A stretch of 64,000 nucleotides of DNA from Blastococcus saxobsidens (GCF_002938435.1 NZ_POQT01000003.1:124001-188000); one strand, 5' to 3'; shown: positions 19,016 through 28,403, counted from the first letter of the stretch. Notes: a model not told the origin generated them from the sequence alone. Made by a program: numbers and translations.

Positions 19016-20146
19016 TCACGGCAGAACCTCCAACGATTCGTAGGATCGGACCAGGCGGTCGTACACACCGGCCTCCCGTCGACTCGGGTCGGCACTGCGG
19101 CGCGCTTCCGTCACCATGCGGGCATAGTCGTCCCGGTTCAGGTTCCGCATCGCCACGACGGCCCGCCGGAGAGAGTCCACGTCTCCGGCTGGGTGCATCA
19201 AGCCGTTCTTCCCGTGCGTGACAAGTTCCCGATTGCCCCGAATCTCCGATGCGATGACCGGCCGGCCCGCCGCCAGGGCCTCGATCACGCTGCGTGGGAC
19301 GCCCTCGCGGTAGCTCGGCAGGGACAAGGCGTGGGCTCGCTCCACGAGCGCGCGGACGGTTGCCGGCTTCGCCATGCCGTGCACCGTGACGAAAACCGGC
19401 CCGAGCGCCGCAGCTCTCGCCCGCACCTCGTCAGAGACTCCGTCGCGATCTGACGGCAGGGCGTCACCGACGATGTCCAGGTGGACCCCGTCAACGCCGT
19501 TGACTGCTTCAAGCAGGTCGAGGATTCCTTTTTCTCGCACCAGCCGACCGACATATACCAGGCGCAGGGGTCCTGTTCCTCGGTGTTCCGCCGCGGATAT
19601 TTCGAACCATTCATCCTGCACGCCGTTGCCGAGCAGGACGAGTGGTTCGCCGTATTCACGCGCGGAAGCCTCGGCAAGGTCCTCCTCGCTTTGGAAGAGC
19701 AGCAGGTCTGTTCGCTTCGCCAGGCCCTTCTCCAGGCGTTGTACGAGCCTTTCGCCCGGCCCTCGAGGAGGCCATTGATGGGAGAAGCCGTGCACTGTGT
19801 AAGCGATCTTCATGTGGCGTGGCCAGAGCGACCTCGGAACGAGGCGTGCAGGCAAGGCGGCGGCTGGGGTGTGGAGGTGCAGCAGAGCCGGGCGCACCCG
19901 GCGGACCACGCGAACCAGTTCGCTGGTGGAAGTCAGCATCCGGCTCGGTGAAGGAGACCGCGGGAAGGCGATGTCGTGCGTGGTGAACGATGACAGCCGG
20001 CCCCAGTGCTCCTCCGACGTGCGGCCGCATGCCACGTGGACGTCGTACCCCCGCGCACTCAGGTGCTCCAGCTGGGGTGCGAGCAACTTCGCGGCTGTGA
20101 AGTCCACCGCCGCCACGTGCAGAATTCGTCGGGTACTCTGATTCAC
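19016..20146 (-). CDS. Glycosyltransferase family 4 (GT1-type C-terminal domain)
   Basis: A 376-residue GT-B enzyme. The N-terminal domain has RILHVAAVDFTAAKLLAPQL, HLHTPAAALPARL and AYTVHGFSH. The C-terminal donor domain has LVYVGRLVREKGILDLLEAV, VHGMAKPATVRALVERA and the nucleotide-sugar motif SYREGVPRSVIEALAAGRPVIASEIRGN. This resembles EpsD/CapM-like transferases that build the repeat unit. The GTG at 20146 is chosen because GGGGAAG precedes it; the reading to 20233 would add a region without homology. Composition is noticeably less GC-rich than its neighbours between about 19.4 and 19.8 kb, so it may have been acquired separately. Confidence 0.9.
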   Translation of the reverse strand: MNQSTRRILHVAAVDFTAAKLLAPQLEHLSARGYDVHVACGRTSEEHWGRLSSFTTHDIAFPRSPSPSRMLTSTSELVRVVRRVRPALLHLHTPAAALPARLVPRSLWPRHMKIAYTVHGFSHQWPPRGPGERLVQRLEKGLAKRTDLLLFQSEEDLAEASAREYGEPLVLLGNGVQDEWFEISAAEHRGTGPLRLVYVGRLVREKGILDLLEAVNGVDGVHLDIVGDALPSDRDGVSDEVRARAAALGPVFVTVHGMAKPATVRALVERAHALSLPSYREGVPRSVIEALAAGRPVIASEIRGNRELVTHGKNGLMHPAGDVDSLRRAVVAMRNLNRDDYARMVTEARRSADPSRREAGVYDRLVRSYESLEVLP

Positions 20147-20355
20147 ACGACTTCCCCTCGCTGCGGAGCACCGTTGACACTCATCTCGAGATTCCCTTGG
20201 TTCGGTGCTCCCGTTCCTTTGCACAAGCATCAACAGTCACATCAGAATCGTCTGCACCACGTGCCTCACGAATTGCGGGCCACAGTGCTCCGGAATGGCG
20301 TGGAGCGTACCTCTCCGTCCACTGGCGGGCTCGTGTCGGCCTCACGCGTGCGCCG
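20147..20355. promoter_or_regulatory. Divergent promoter region
   Basis: About 210 bases of AT-richer DNA between the divergent glycosyltransferase and flippase genes. It must hold promoters for both, but I cannot pick convincing boxes. Confidence 0.35.
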
Positions 20356-21627
20356 ATGAGCGGACTGGCACAGGTCTCCCAGCGCTTTCAGCTGCCGGCC
20401 TGGTCGGCCGCGCAGGCGGGCCTGCAGATGCTGGTCGCCGTGTTGAGCGCCCGGTGGCTCGGCCCGGCCGACCGGGGCTCTCTGGTGCTGGCCACCACGC
20501 TCGCGACTCTGCTCCTCCTCCTCAGTGGCCTCGGCGTCGGCACGGGCGCGCGGGTCGTGCTTGCCGAGCCGTCGACCTGGTGGACGTGGCCCCGCTACGT
20601 CGTTCTCGCCGGCGCCATGGCGGTGCCTCACGGGTTCGTCGCCCTTGTCGTGGGGCTTCCCGTCCTGGGTGTTCTGACAGACCCGGACCCGGCGACCCAG
20701 GCTCTGTTCGTGTTGTACTCCGCACTGGCGCTGAGTGCCTCGCTGCTCCGAGAAGGCCTCCACGGCCGGGGGCTGCACCGGCAGGGGATCGGCCTGGACG
20801 TGCTGGCAGCGGCGATCCAGCTGGTGTTGACGGCGGCCATCCACCATGCAGGTCGGCTCACCGTGGCCACCGCCCTGGCCGCAGCGAGCGCATGTCTGGT
20901 GCTCACCGTGCTGGGTCAACTCGCCGTCGGGCAGCGTGGCTCCGGGCAGGGGCCGCGCCTCGGGTGTTCCTGGCGGGTGCTCCTCACCCAGGGGCGGATG
21001 TTCGTGGCGTTCAGTCTGCCGGGACTGGTCACCTCTCTCGGGCAGTCCTTCGTCATCCACGGTGACCGTCTGGTGCTCGGGGCGGTCGGATCCAGCGCCG
21101 CGGTCGGCGTCTACAGCGCCGCCTCCTCCCTCGCCGCCCTCGCGTGGTTCATCCCTGCCGCCTTCACCGGCGTGCTCACCCGGCGGGTGGCGGCAACGGG
21201 ATCCCTGCAGGCGTGGGAGCGGAGCTGGAAGCCTTTCGTCGCCTCCTCCGCCGTCCTCGCATGCGTGACGGGATCGCTGGGCACGATGATCTTCCCCCTG
21301 CTCCTGGGGGCGGACTATCGAGAGGGAGCCTCGCTGGTTGCAGTGCTGTCCATCGCGGCAATCCCCTACGCCGTCTATCAGTACGATTCGGCCGCCTGCC
21401 AAGGCCTGCGCGACCTGAAGACAGGGACCCTCGGGGCCCTCTCAGGATCGCTCCTGGTCCTCGTCGTCCTCGTGCCGATCATCATCGAATTCGGCCCGCC
21501 TGGTGCGGCGGTAGGGATGATCGCCGTGTACACGGCGATGGCGGCCGTCGCGCGGTTCCGGCTGCGCAGGTTGCAGAACCACGCGACCGAGGCAGCAAGA
21601 GGAGCGGTGGCGGTCCATGTTGCCTAG
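20356..21627 (+). CDS. Wzx-like lipid-linked repeat-unit flippase (MOP superfamily)
   Basis: A 423-residue membrane protein with about 12 hydrophobic segments spread evenly. SARWLGPADRGSLVLATTLATLL near the start resembles the AR.LGP...G pattern of polysaccharide transporters. FSLPGLVTSLGQSFVIHGDRLVLGAVGSSAAVGVYSAA in two stretches around residues 220-260 is the repeated-half motif. It should flip the undecaprenyl-linked repeat unit to the outer membrane face. The ATG at 20356 avoids a 53-residue N-terminal extension without membrane character. It overlaps the next gene by 11 bases. Confidence 0.82.
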   Translation: MSGLAQVSQRFQLPAWSAAQAGLQMLVAVLSARWLGPADRGSLVLATTLATLLLLLSGLGVGTGARVVLAEPSTWWTWPRYVVLAGAMAVPHGFVALVVGLPVLGVLTDPDPATQALFVLYSALALSASLLREGLHGRGLHRQGIGLDVLAAAIQLVLTAAIHHAGRLTVATALAAASACLVLTVLGQLAVGQRGSGQGPRLGCSWRVLLTQGRMFVAFSLPGLVTSLGQSFVIHGDRLVLGAVGSSAAVGVYSAASSLAALAWFIPAAFTGVLTRRVAATGSLQAWERSWKPFVASSAVLACVTGSLGTMIFPLLLGADYREGASLVAVLSIAAIPYAVYQYDSAACQGLRDLKTGTLGALSGSLLVLVVLVPIIIEFGPPGAAVGMIAVYTAMAAVARFRLRRLQNHATEAARGAVAVHVA

Positions 21628-22738
21628 CGCATCGACACCCCGGCTCGTCACGGTGTCGGCGTACGGCCACGCCGGTCCCAGTAGTCGCGTCCGGGTCTAT
21701 GACTGGCTGCGCCACCTGGAGGCGTCATCGACGAACCATGACTACCTGGGCGCGGCCGACGCTTCCTTCCGGCGCATCATGTCGCGCCCCGGTGCGGCGT
21801 TCCGGTCAGAGATGGCTCTCCGTCGGCTGAGCGGGCGGCTCGTCGACGCCACGCTGTTGCTGTCCAGAACCGCCACCCCCCTGACGACGGGGAGGTTGGA
21901 GGCCGGTCTGCTGACAGCGGCCAGGCGAGGCGTCTACGACTTCGACGACGCCCTGTACGCGGACCGGCGGGGCGGCGTGCACCGCCTCTTCGCCAAGCCG
22001 CGCGCCTGGTCCCGCGCCGTCGCGGCAGCGGACGTCGTCGTCGCCGGCAACGCCACCCTGGCCCAGGCTGCCCGCGAGTACAACGACGCAGTCGTCGTGG
22101 TACCGAGCTGCGTCGAGCCCGGCGACTACGACGCCAAGGACTCCTACGAGGTCACCGGTCGACCTAACCTCGTCTGGGTCGGTTCCCCGGCGACCGAGCA
22201 GTACCTCGCGCACCTGGCGCCGGCGCTGTCCCGCCTGCACGCCGCGTGCGACGCGGTCGTGACGGTGGTGAGCCGCGGGGACCGACCATTCCCCGGTATG
22301 GATCACATGGTCCGCCGGGTCGACTGGTCCCCTGCTGCGGCGAGGGAGCAGTTGGCCCGCGCCGATCTCGCGCTCGCACCACTGGTCGACGACGAGTTCA
22401 CCCGCGGCAAGTGCGCCTACAAGCTGCTCCAGTACGGCGCTGCCGGCGTGCCGACCGTCGGGTCTCCCGTCGGGGTCAACCGCACCGTCCTGCAGGATCT
22501 CGGCGGCTCCGCCGCAGCCGATCTCGAGCAGTGGTTCGCCCGGGTGGCGGACGTGCTCGCCATGGCACCTGCCGACCGCGCCGAGCTGGGACGGCGTGCC
22601 CGTGCCGCGGTCGCGGAAACGTACAGCTACGGCGCGTGGGCGCCGGTCTTCTGGCGGATCCTCTTCCCGGATCTGCCGTGGAGCGCCCCCGACGCGGGCG
22701 CGCCACCACACCGAGCATCCCCGGGGGACGAGCGATAG
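21617..22738 (+). CDS. Glycosyltransferase (GT-B fold), exopolysaccharide
   Basis: A 373-residue protein. GHAGPSSRVRVYDWLRHLE at the N-terminus, YDFDDALYAD, VVAGNATLAQAAREY and the C-terminal KCAYKLLQYGAAGVPTVGSPVGVN resemble a group of GT-B transferases in exopolysaccharide and O-antigen clusters. PNLVWVGSPATEQYL starts the second domain. The usual EX7E motif is only partly present, so family assignment is less firm than for the neighbour at 19.0 kb. It overlaps the flippase gene by 11 bases and abuts the polymerase, making a flippase-transferase-polymerase operon. Confidence 0.8.
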   Translation: MLPSASTPRLVTVSAYGHAGPSSRVRVYDWLRHLEASSTNHDYLGAADASFRRIMSRPGAAFRSEMALRRLSGRLVDATLLLSRTATPLTTGRLEAGLLTAARRGVYDFDDALYADRRGGVHRLFAKPRAWSRAVAAADVVVAGNATLAQAAREYNDAVVVVPSCVEPGDYDAKDSYEVTGRPNLVWVGSPATEQYLAHLAPALSRLHAACDAVVTVVSRGDRPFPGMDHMVRRVDWSPAAAREQLARADLALAPLVDDEFTRGKCAYKLLQYGAAGVPTVGSPVGVNRTVLQDLGGSAAADLEQWFARVADVLAMAPADRAELGRRARAAVAETYSYGAWAPVFWRILFPDLPWSAPDAGAPPHRASPGDER

Positions 22739-24118
22739 ATGTCCGACCTTTACGCCTTGATCCTCGGCCTCATCCTGACCGCGGCGACCGCGGTGACCTG
22801 GCTGGCCCACCGGCGGATGGCGGTGGCCGTGGCGCTGCACAACGGTGCGTGGGCTTGTGGGCTGTTGATCGTGGGCAGCGGCCTGATGAATTACGTCGCC
22901 CTCTCGGTGACCGCCTGGATGGTGATCACCGGTTCCATCGTCGCCTTCAACTTCGGTGCGTGGGTGGTGGCCCGGAGGGGCAGGCAGGAGCCTGTCGCGG
23001 ACGGGGAGGAGGCGGCGTCCGGAAAGTCCATCGCCTTCATGGGACTGTCGGTCTATTGGGCGATCTTCGTCCTGTTCAACATCGGCTTCGGCCTGTACCT
23101 GTCGACGATTGCCCGGCTCTACGGTCTGTCCACGCTGATCCACGACCCGGTGTCCATCCGCGGAGACACCGAGATCGGGTACATGGAGGCCTTCCCTGTC
23201 TACGGCAAGGCGCTGTTCTACCTGGCGCCGCTGTGCTTCGTGCTGACCCTTTTCCCCGGGTTCGTCCGGGGTCTGCGCAACGTGCCGGTCATGCTCCGCT
23301 ACGGAGTCATGGCGTGGTTGATCGTGGCCCAGGCCGCGACGCTGCAGCGGACCAACATCTTCACGACCCTCGTGTGGGCGGCCGGTGTCTACCTGCTCGC
23401 CCAGGCCGTCGGTTCGGTGGATCTGGGTGTGCGGCTCCGCCTGCGTCACGCCGTCGCGGTGCTGCTGGTCGGCGTCGTCGTCTTCCAGGGGATCGCGTTG
23501 ATGCTGGGCAAGACGGGGACGACCAACCCGGCCGTCCGGTACACGGTCAGCCCGGAAATGCGGGACAGCAGTTTCACCGGAGTCCTCCATTACGCGGGCG
23601 GCGGGATCCCCGCGTTCGGGATGCTGGTCGAGTCGCGGAACGACAGCTGGCCGTCCGACGCACGTGGCGCCACCTACTACGGGGACTACAACCCGCAGAC
23701 GTGGGGAGCGGCCACGCTGAGCGCGGTGTTCGACGTCGTGCCCGGTGCGCCGAAATGGGACGAGATCGCGGCACACATCCGGGTGCCGGCACCCACGAAC
23801 GTCTACACCTGGCTCGAGCCTTGGTATCGGGACTTCCGGGCCGTCGGGGCGCTCGCCGGGTGCCTGCTGACGGGCGCCCTCTGCGGCTTCTTCACCCGCC
23901 GCACCGTCCCGTCGCCCGGAGCGCTGCTGGCGGGAGGGCTGATCATCGGTGGCACCGGTCTGGCGGTCTTCGCCAACCGGATGACGTCCACCATGACCCT
24001 CGTCCTGTTGCTCGCGCTGGGGATCCTGCACCTCTCCAGCCGCTGGCGGACCGGGGGCCGGCCGATCGCCGGGCCGCGCCGGCTCACGCCCAGCGGCTCA
24101 GCCAGGCGTGCAGCATGA
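22739..24118 (+). CDS. Wzy-like oligosaccharide repeat-unit polymerase
   Basis: A 459-residue protein with about 11-12 hydrophobic segments. A large extracytoplasmic loop of about 110 residues (roughly 265-375: TNPAVRYTVSPEMRDSS to NVYTWLEPWYRDF) lies before the last helices, the usual Wzy topology. ATLQRTNIFTTLVWAAGVYLL and YTWLEPWYRDFRAVG recall O-antigen polymerases. These proteins vary so much that assignment rests on topology and on position directly after the flippase and transferase. It would join repeat units on the outer face. The ATG immediately follows the previous stop. The 3' end overlaps the convergent asnB-like gene by 35 bases. Confidence 0.72.
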   Translation: MSDLYALILGLILTAATAVTWLAHRRMAVAVALHNGAWACGLLIVGSGLMNYVALSVTAWMVITGSIVAFNFGAWVVARRGRQEPVADGEEAASGKSIAFMGLSVYWAIFVLFNIGFGLYLSTIARLYGLSTLIHDPVSIRGDTEIGYMEAFPVYGKALFYLAPLCFVLTLFPGFVRGLRNVPVMLRYGVMAWLIVAQAATLQRTNIFTTLVWAAGVYLLAQAVGSVDLGVRLRLRHAVAVLLVGVVVFQGIALMLGKTGTTNPAVRYTVSPEMRDSSFTGVLHYAGGGIPAFGMLVESRNDSWPSDARGATYYGDYNPQTWGAATLSAVFDVVPGAPKWDEIAAHIRVPAPTNVYTWLEPWYRDFRAVGALAGCLLTGALCGFFTRRTVPSPGALLAGGLIIGGTGLAVFANRMTSTMTLVLLLALGILHLSSRWRTGGRPIAGPRRLTPSGSARRAA

Positions 24119-26009
24119 GCACGTGCCAGAGGGCGTGAGCGTGGTCGGCTCGGCCGGCGAGGTGGTCGGTCCACAGAGACCGCACGGCCTCTGCGTCCAC
24201 CAGCCCGGTGCGGGCCAGCGTCTGCGGGGCGAGCAGGTCAGCGGCCCACGGGCGCAGCGGCCCCCGCAGCCACTCCGCCACCGGCATGGCGAAGCCCATC
24301 TTCGGCCGTTCGAACAGGGCGGGGTCCAGATACTCGGACAGCAGCGCTCGCAGGACCACCTTGCCGCGAGACCCGTCGACCTTGTACTGCTGGGGCAGCG
24401 ACCAGGCCAGGCGGTAGACGGCGGGATCCAGCAGCGGCATGCGGGTCTCCAGCGATGTCGCCATGGCCGCCCGGTCGACCTTCACCAGGATGTCGTCGCG
24501 CAGGTAGCCCTGCACGTCGGCCAGCATGATGGCCGACGTCAGCGGGAGGTCGCGGGAGAGCGCCGCGGCCGCGGCCGGTGCGCCGATCAGGGCGCCGCGT
24601 GCAGCGGTCGCCGTGAGTCGTCCGTAGAGATCGTCGGCGTCCCGGAAGTCGAGCACGCTGGCGACCTTCTGCACCCGCGCGCCGCGTGAGCCGGTGGGGG
24701 TGCCATCCACCCCCGGGCGGTGCAGCCCGTCCCACCAGTCGACACGGGGCCAGCGCAGGGCCCGGGCCGCCAGCGCGCGTGCGGGGCGCGGGAACCGGCT
24801 CAGGTGCCGGCTCAGGCGGGGTGCGAGGGTGTGCCGGTTGTAGCCGCCGAAGAGCTCGTCGCCGCCGTCGCCCGAGAGTGCGACGGTGACCTGCTCCCGC
24901 GCGAGCCGCGCGACGAGATGGGTGGCGACCTGGGAGGAGTCGCCGAAGGGCTCGTCGTACATGGTGGCGAGGCTGGGCACGACAGCAAGCACGTCGGCGG
25001 TACCCAGGGTCCAGCTCGTGTGCTGCGTGCCGAGAGCGCGGGCGACCTCCGACGCGTAGCGGGCCTCGTTGAGGCGGGTGTCCTCGAACCCGATGGTGAA
25101 CGACTTCACCGACGCGCCTGCCTGCGCCTGCAGGATGGCGGTCACCAGCGAGGAGTCCACGCCGCCGGAGAGGAACGCGCCCACGGGCACGTCGCTCACC
25201 GTGCACCGGCCGACGCTTCGACGGAGTTCCGCGTCCACTGCCTCCACCGCCTCGGGGAAGGTGCCGGAGAAGGGGTCGTCGCGGGCCCCCCGGGCCTCGG
25301 CGCCGGCGTCCCAGTAGGTGATCGCTGCGGCGTCGGCCGGGACGACGGCGCTCGACAGGCGGAACCCGAGCACCTGGCCGGGCTGCACCTGATGCACGCC
25401 CCGGTAGATCGTCCGCTGCTGCGACACGCACCCTCGGGCGATGACGTCCGTGACGCCTGCCGGGTCGAGATCGCGGGAAAAGCCGGGCATGCCCACCAGC
25501 GCCTTGAGTTCGCTGGCGAAGGCCAGCGTGCCTTCCGAGGCGTACCAGTAGAGGGGTTTCTCGCCGAAGCGGTCACGGGCGAGCCACAGCATGCCGGCAT
25601 CCAGGTCTGCGTAGGCAAAGGCGAACATGCCTACCGCCCGGCCGGCCAGGCCCGCGACCCCCCACTCCCGGCAGCCGGTCAGCAGCACCTCGGTGTCGGA
25701 GCTGGTCCGGAACGCGTGCCCGCGGGCCTCCAGCGCTGTCCGCAGGTCCCGGAAGTTGTAGATCTCCCCGTTGAAGGTGACGGCGGTGCGCCCCGACGGG
25801 TCGAGCATGGGCTGGCTCGCCGCGTCGCTGAGGTCGATGACCGCGAGCCGGCGGTGTGCGAAGGCGATGGGCCGGTCGGCTGCCACCCACTCGCCCGATC
25901 CGTCCGGCCCCCGGTGGGAGATCGCCGCCGCCGCCGCGCGGAGCATGTGTCGGACGTCGGCGCGATCACCGGTCGCACCCGTCCCTGCAATGCCCACGAT
26001 GCCGCACAC
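24084..26009 (-). CDS. asnB: Glutamine-hydrolysing asparagine synthase-type amidotransferase
   Basis: A 641-residue class II amidotransferase. The GTG at 26009 is chosen because it places the nucleophile Cys at position 2 (CGIVGIAG); a GTG two codons earlier would leave it internal. The glutaminase domain has ISHRGPDGSGEW, FNGEIYNF and SSDTEVLL. The synthase domain has the PP-loop FLSGGVDSSLV near 280 and LSGDGGDELFGGYNRH. In polysaccharide clusters such proteins amidate uronic acids instead of making asparagine. Together with the UDP-sugar dehydrogenase nearby, a uronamide is a reasonable guess. A TAGGGT box eight bases before the start suggests leaderless expression, divergent from the epimerase gene. 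Confidence 0.92.
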   Translation of the reverse strand: MCGIVGIAGTGATGDRADVRHMLRAAAAAISHRGPDGSGEWVAADRPIAFAHRRLAVIDLSDAASQPMLDPSGRTAVTFNGEIYNFRDLRTALEARGHAFRTSSDTEVLLTGCREWGVAGLAGRAVGMFAFAYADLDAGMLWLARDRFGEKPLYWYASEGTLAFASELKALVGMPGFSRDLDPAGVTDVIARGCVSQQRTIYRGVHQVQPGQVLGFRLSSAVVPADAAAITYWDAGAEARGARDDPFSGTFPEAVEAVDAELRRSVGRCTVSDVPVGAFLSGGVDSSLVTAILQAQAGASVKSFTIGFEDTRLNEARYASEVARALGTQHTSWTLGTADVLAVVPSLATMYDEPFGDSSQVATHLVARLAREQVTVALSGDGGDELFGGYNRHTLAPRLSRHLSRFPRPARALAARALRWPRVDWWDGLHRPGVDGTPTGSRGARVQKVASVLDFRDADDLYGRLTATAARGALIGAPAAAAALSRDLPLTSAIMLADVQGYLRDDILVKVDRAAMATSLETRMPLLDPAVYRLAWSLPQQYKVDGSRGKVVLRALLSEYLDPALFERPKMGFAMPVAEWLRGPLRPWAADLLAPQTLARTGLVDAEAVRSLWTDHLAGRADHAHALWHVLMLHAWLSRWA

Positions 26010-26023
26010 GAGCACCCACCCTA
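26010..26023 (-). promoter_or_regulatory. Leaderless promoter -10 box (TAGGGT)
   Basis: On the minus strand TAGGGT (26023-26018) lies eight bases before the GTG start at 26009. It faces the epimerase promoter 90 bases away. Confidence 0.5.
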
Positions 26024-26107
26024 GGCGTTTTCAAGCCCCTCCAGGACCGGTCCGTCCCACTCACCACAGCAGCCCCCTTCGTCACGCAGGTGGGTCAGGG
26101 GGTCGCT

Positions 26108-26120
26108 TACCGTCTGCACC
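26108..26120 (+). promoter_or_regulatory. Leaderless promoter -10 box (TACCGT)
   Basis: TACCGT at 26108-26113 is seven bases before the ATG at 26121. Confidence 0.55.
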
Positions 26121-27101
26121 ATGGCCACGGCTGCTCAGCCGGCCGGTGGGGGGAGACCGTTGACACGCTTGCTGATCACCGGCGGCGCGGGGTTCGTGGG
26201 CTCGAACCTGGCGAGAGCCGCACTGCGTTCGGATGCCATCACGTCCGTGCGCGTCCTGGACGACTTCTCGACCGGGTCGCGTCGCAACCTGGCCGGGGTG
26301 GACGTCGACCTCGTCGAGGGGTCACTTCTGGACCCGGATGCGCTGGAGTCCGCCGTACGGGGCGTCGACGCCGTGGTGCACCTGGCGGCCATCCCCAGCG
26401 TGCCGCGCTCGATCGCGAACCCGGTGGCCTCGCACGCGGCCAACGCGACCGGCACGTTGCTGCTGCTCGAAGCCTGCCGCGAGCACGGTGTGTCCTACGT
26501 GGCGGCCGCCTCGTCGAGCTCGGTCTACGGCGCCAACCCGGCACTGCCCAAGCACGAGCGGGAGTGGGTGCGGCCGCTCAGCCCGTACGCGGTCAGCAAG
26601 CTCGCCACCGAGCAGTACCTCCTCGCCTACCAGTCCTCGTTCGGGCTGCAGACGCTGCCGTTCCGGTTCTTCAACGTCTACGGCCCGGGCCAGGCGGCCG
26701 GCCACGCCTACGCCGCCGTCATCCCGGCATTCGTCGACGCGTTGCTCGCCGGTCGTCCGCTCACGGTGAACGGCACGGGGGAGCAGTCCCGTGACTTCAC
26801 CTACGTCGGCACTGTGTGCGACATCCTTCTGGACGCCGTCGCGCGGCGCACGGTCTCGACCGAGCCAGTAAACCTGGCCTTCGGCTCTCGGACGACCCTG
26901 TTGGAGCTCATCGGGCTGATCGAGGAATTGACCGGCCGCGCGGCGACGGTGACCCACGGTCCGCCGCGAGCCGGCGACGTCCCGCACTCGCAGGCCGACA
27001 ACACCGTGCTGCAGGGCCTCTTCCCGGGTGTTCTCCCGACCGAGTTGCGGGTCGGGCTGGAGCAGACGGTCTCCTGGTTCCGCACGGGACTGACGCGGTG
27101 A
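26121..27101 (+). CDS. UDP-sugar 4-epimerase family (GalE/WbpP-like)
   Basis: A 326-residue extended SDR. ITGGAGFVGSNLARA is the NAD loop, and HLAAIPSVPRSI, SSSSVYGANP, YAVSKLATEQYLLAY (catalytic Tyr/Lys) and RFFNVYGPGQ follow. The motif set is closest to UDP-GlcNAc/GlcNAcA 4-epimerases of capsule loci, but substrate is not certain. Its GTGA overlap with the following dehydrogenase suggests that the two together make a UDP-galactosaminuronic-acid-type sugar. The first 14 residues before LTRLLITGG are extra, but the leaderless -10 supports the ATG at 26121. Confidence 0.9.
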   Translation: MATAAQPAGGGRPLTRLLITGGAGFVGSNLARAALRSDAITSVRVLDDFSTGSRRNLAGVDVDLVEGSLLDPDALESAVRGVDAVVHLAAIPSVPRSIANPVASHAANATGTLLLLEACREHGVSYVAAASSSSVYGANPALPKHEREWVRPLSPYAVSKLATEQYLLAYQSSFGLQTLPFRFFNVYGPGQAAGHAYAAVIPAFVDALLAGRPLTVNGTGEQSRDFTYVGTVCDILLDAVARRTVSTEPVNLAFGSRTTLLELIGLIEELTGRAATVTHGPPRAGDVPHSQADNTVLQGLFPGVLPTELRVGLEQTVSWFRTGLTR

Positions 27102-28360
27102 ACACCGTCGTCGTCGTCGGCCTCGGATACGTGGGTCTGCCCCTCGTCGTCGAGATGGTCCGGGCCGGGCACCGGGTTCTGGGTCTGGATCGCGACGAGG
27201 CCGTCGTCGCCGGGTTGGCTGCCGGCCGATCGCACGTCGATGACATCGACGACGACACCGTCACGGCGATCCTCGGGGGTTTCACTCCCACCACAGACCC
27301 GGAGTCCATCCGGGGTGCAGATGTCGTCGTCGTGTGCGTCCCCACTCCGCTGTCGGGCGACGGGGCCCCGGACCTGGGCGCGGTGGCAGCCGTCGGTCGG
27401 CTGCTCGGCGACCAGCTGCGGCCAGGCACGCTCGTCGTGCTGGAGTCGACCACATACCCCGGAACGACCGAGGAGCTCTTCCAGCCTCTCGTGGAGGGCG
27501 GCGGACTCCGGGTGGGTCACGACTTGAACCTGGCTTTCTCCCCGGAGCGCGTCGACCCCGGCAACGCGAGGTACGGGATCCGGAACACGCCGAAGGTGGT
27601 CGGCGGGGTCACCGCTGAGTGCACGCGCCGGGCGGCGACGTTCTACGGCAGCTTCGTCGACACCGTGGTGCCCGCGAAGGGGACCCGCGAGGCCGAAATG
27701 GCCAAGTTGCTGGAGAACACCTACCGGCACATCAACATCGCGCTGGTCAACGAGATGGCCCGCTTCTCGCACGAGCTGGACATCGACCTGTGGAACGTCA
27801 TCGAGTGCGCCAAGACCAAGCCCTTCGGCTTCCAGGCCTTCTACCCGGGTCCGGGCGTCGGGGGCCACTGCATTCCCATCGACCCCAACTACCTGTCCCA
27901 CACCGTCCAGGCGCGGCTCCGTTATCCGTTCCGCTTCGTCGAGCTGGCTCAGGAGATCAACGCGAGCATGCCCGGCTACGTCGCCCGGCGGATCCAGGAC
28001 CGGCTCAACGACGAGAGCAAGGCCGTCCGGGGGTCGCGGGTGCTCCTGCTCGGCGTGACCTACAAGGCCGACATCGCGGACGAGCGGGAATCCCCCGCAG
28101 TGCCGGTGGCGGAGAAGCTGGCCGCGATGGGCGCCGACGTCCGGTTCCACGACCCGTACGTCACCGACTGGAACGTGGCCGCCCACGGCGAGCCGCCGCG
28201 GTACGTCAAGGTCGAGCCCGACCTGGTGGAGGCGCTGCAGGCGGCCGACGTCGTGGTGCTTCTCCAGGCGCACCAGGCGTACCTCGGCGGGGTCCTCGAC
28301 GATGTCTCGGTGTTCGACACCCGCGGTGTCCTCGCCGGGGACGCGGTCGAGCGGTTGTGA
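27098..28360 (+). CDS. UDP-HexNAc/hexose 6-dehydrogenase (WecC/TviB family)
   Basis: A 420-residue nucleotide-sugar dehydrogenase. VVVVGLGYVGLPL is the NAD loop and VCVPTPL ends the first Rossmann domain. AEMAKLLENTYRHINIALVNEMA is the linking helix. The catalytic Cys is in GPGVGGHCIPIDPNY near residue 268, and GVTYKADIADERESPA belongs to the C-terminal domain. It oxidises C6 of the UDP-sugar to a uronate with two NAD+. Sequence features favour the WecC/TviB/WbpO group over plain UDP-glucose dehydrogenase. The GTG overlaps the epimerase stop, so the pair is translationally coupled. Its product is the probable precursor of the amidated sugar. Confidence 0.92.
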   Translation: MNTVVVVGLGYVGLPLVVEMVRAGHRVLGLDRDEAVVAGLAAGRSHVDDIDDDTVTAILGGFTPTTDPESIRGADVVVVCVPTPLSGDGAPDLGAVAAVGRLLGDQLRPGTLVVLESTTYPGTTEELFQPLVEGGGLRVGHDLNLAFSPERVDPGNARYGIRNTPKVVGGVTAECTRRAATFYGSFVDTVVPAKGTREAEMAKLLENTYRHINIALVNEMARFSHELDIDLWNVIECAKTKPFGFQAFYPGPGVGGHCIPIDPNYLSHTVQARLRYPFRFVELAQEINASMPGYVARRIQDRLNDESKAVRGSRVLLLGVTYKADIADERESPAVPVAEKLAAMGADVRFHDPYVTDWNVAAHGEPPRYVKVEPDLVEALQAADVVVLLQAHQAYLGGVLDDVSVFDTRGVLAGDAVERL

Positions 28361-28403
28361 GCGCCGCGCCCACCCGCTGTCGGCCGGCACCGACCTCCGA
28401 GAC

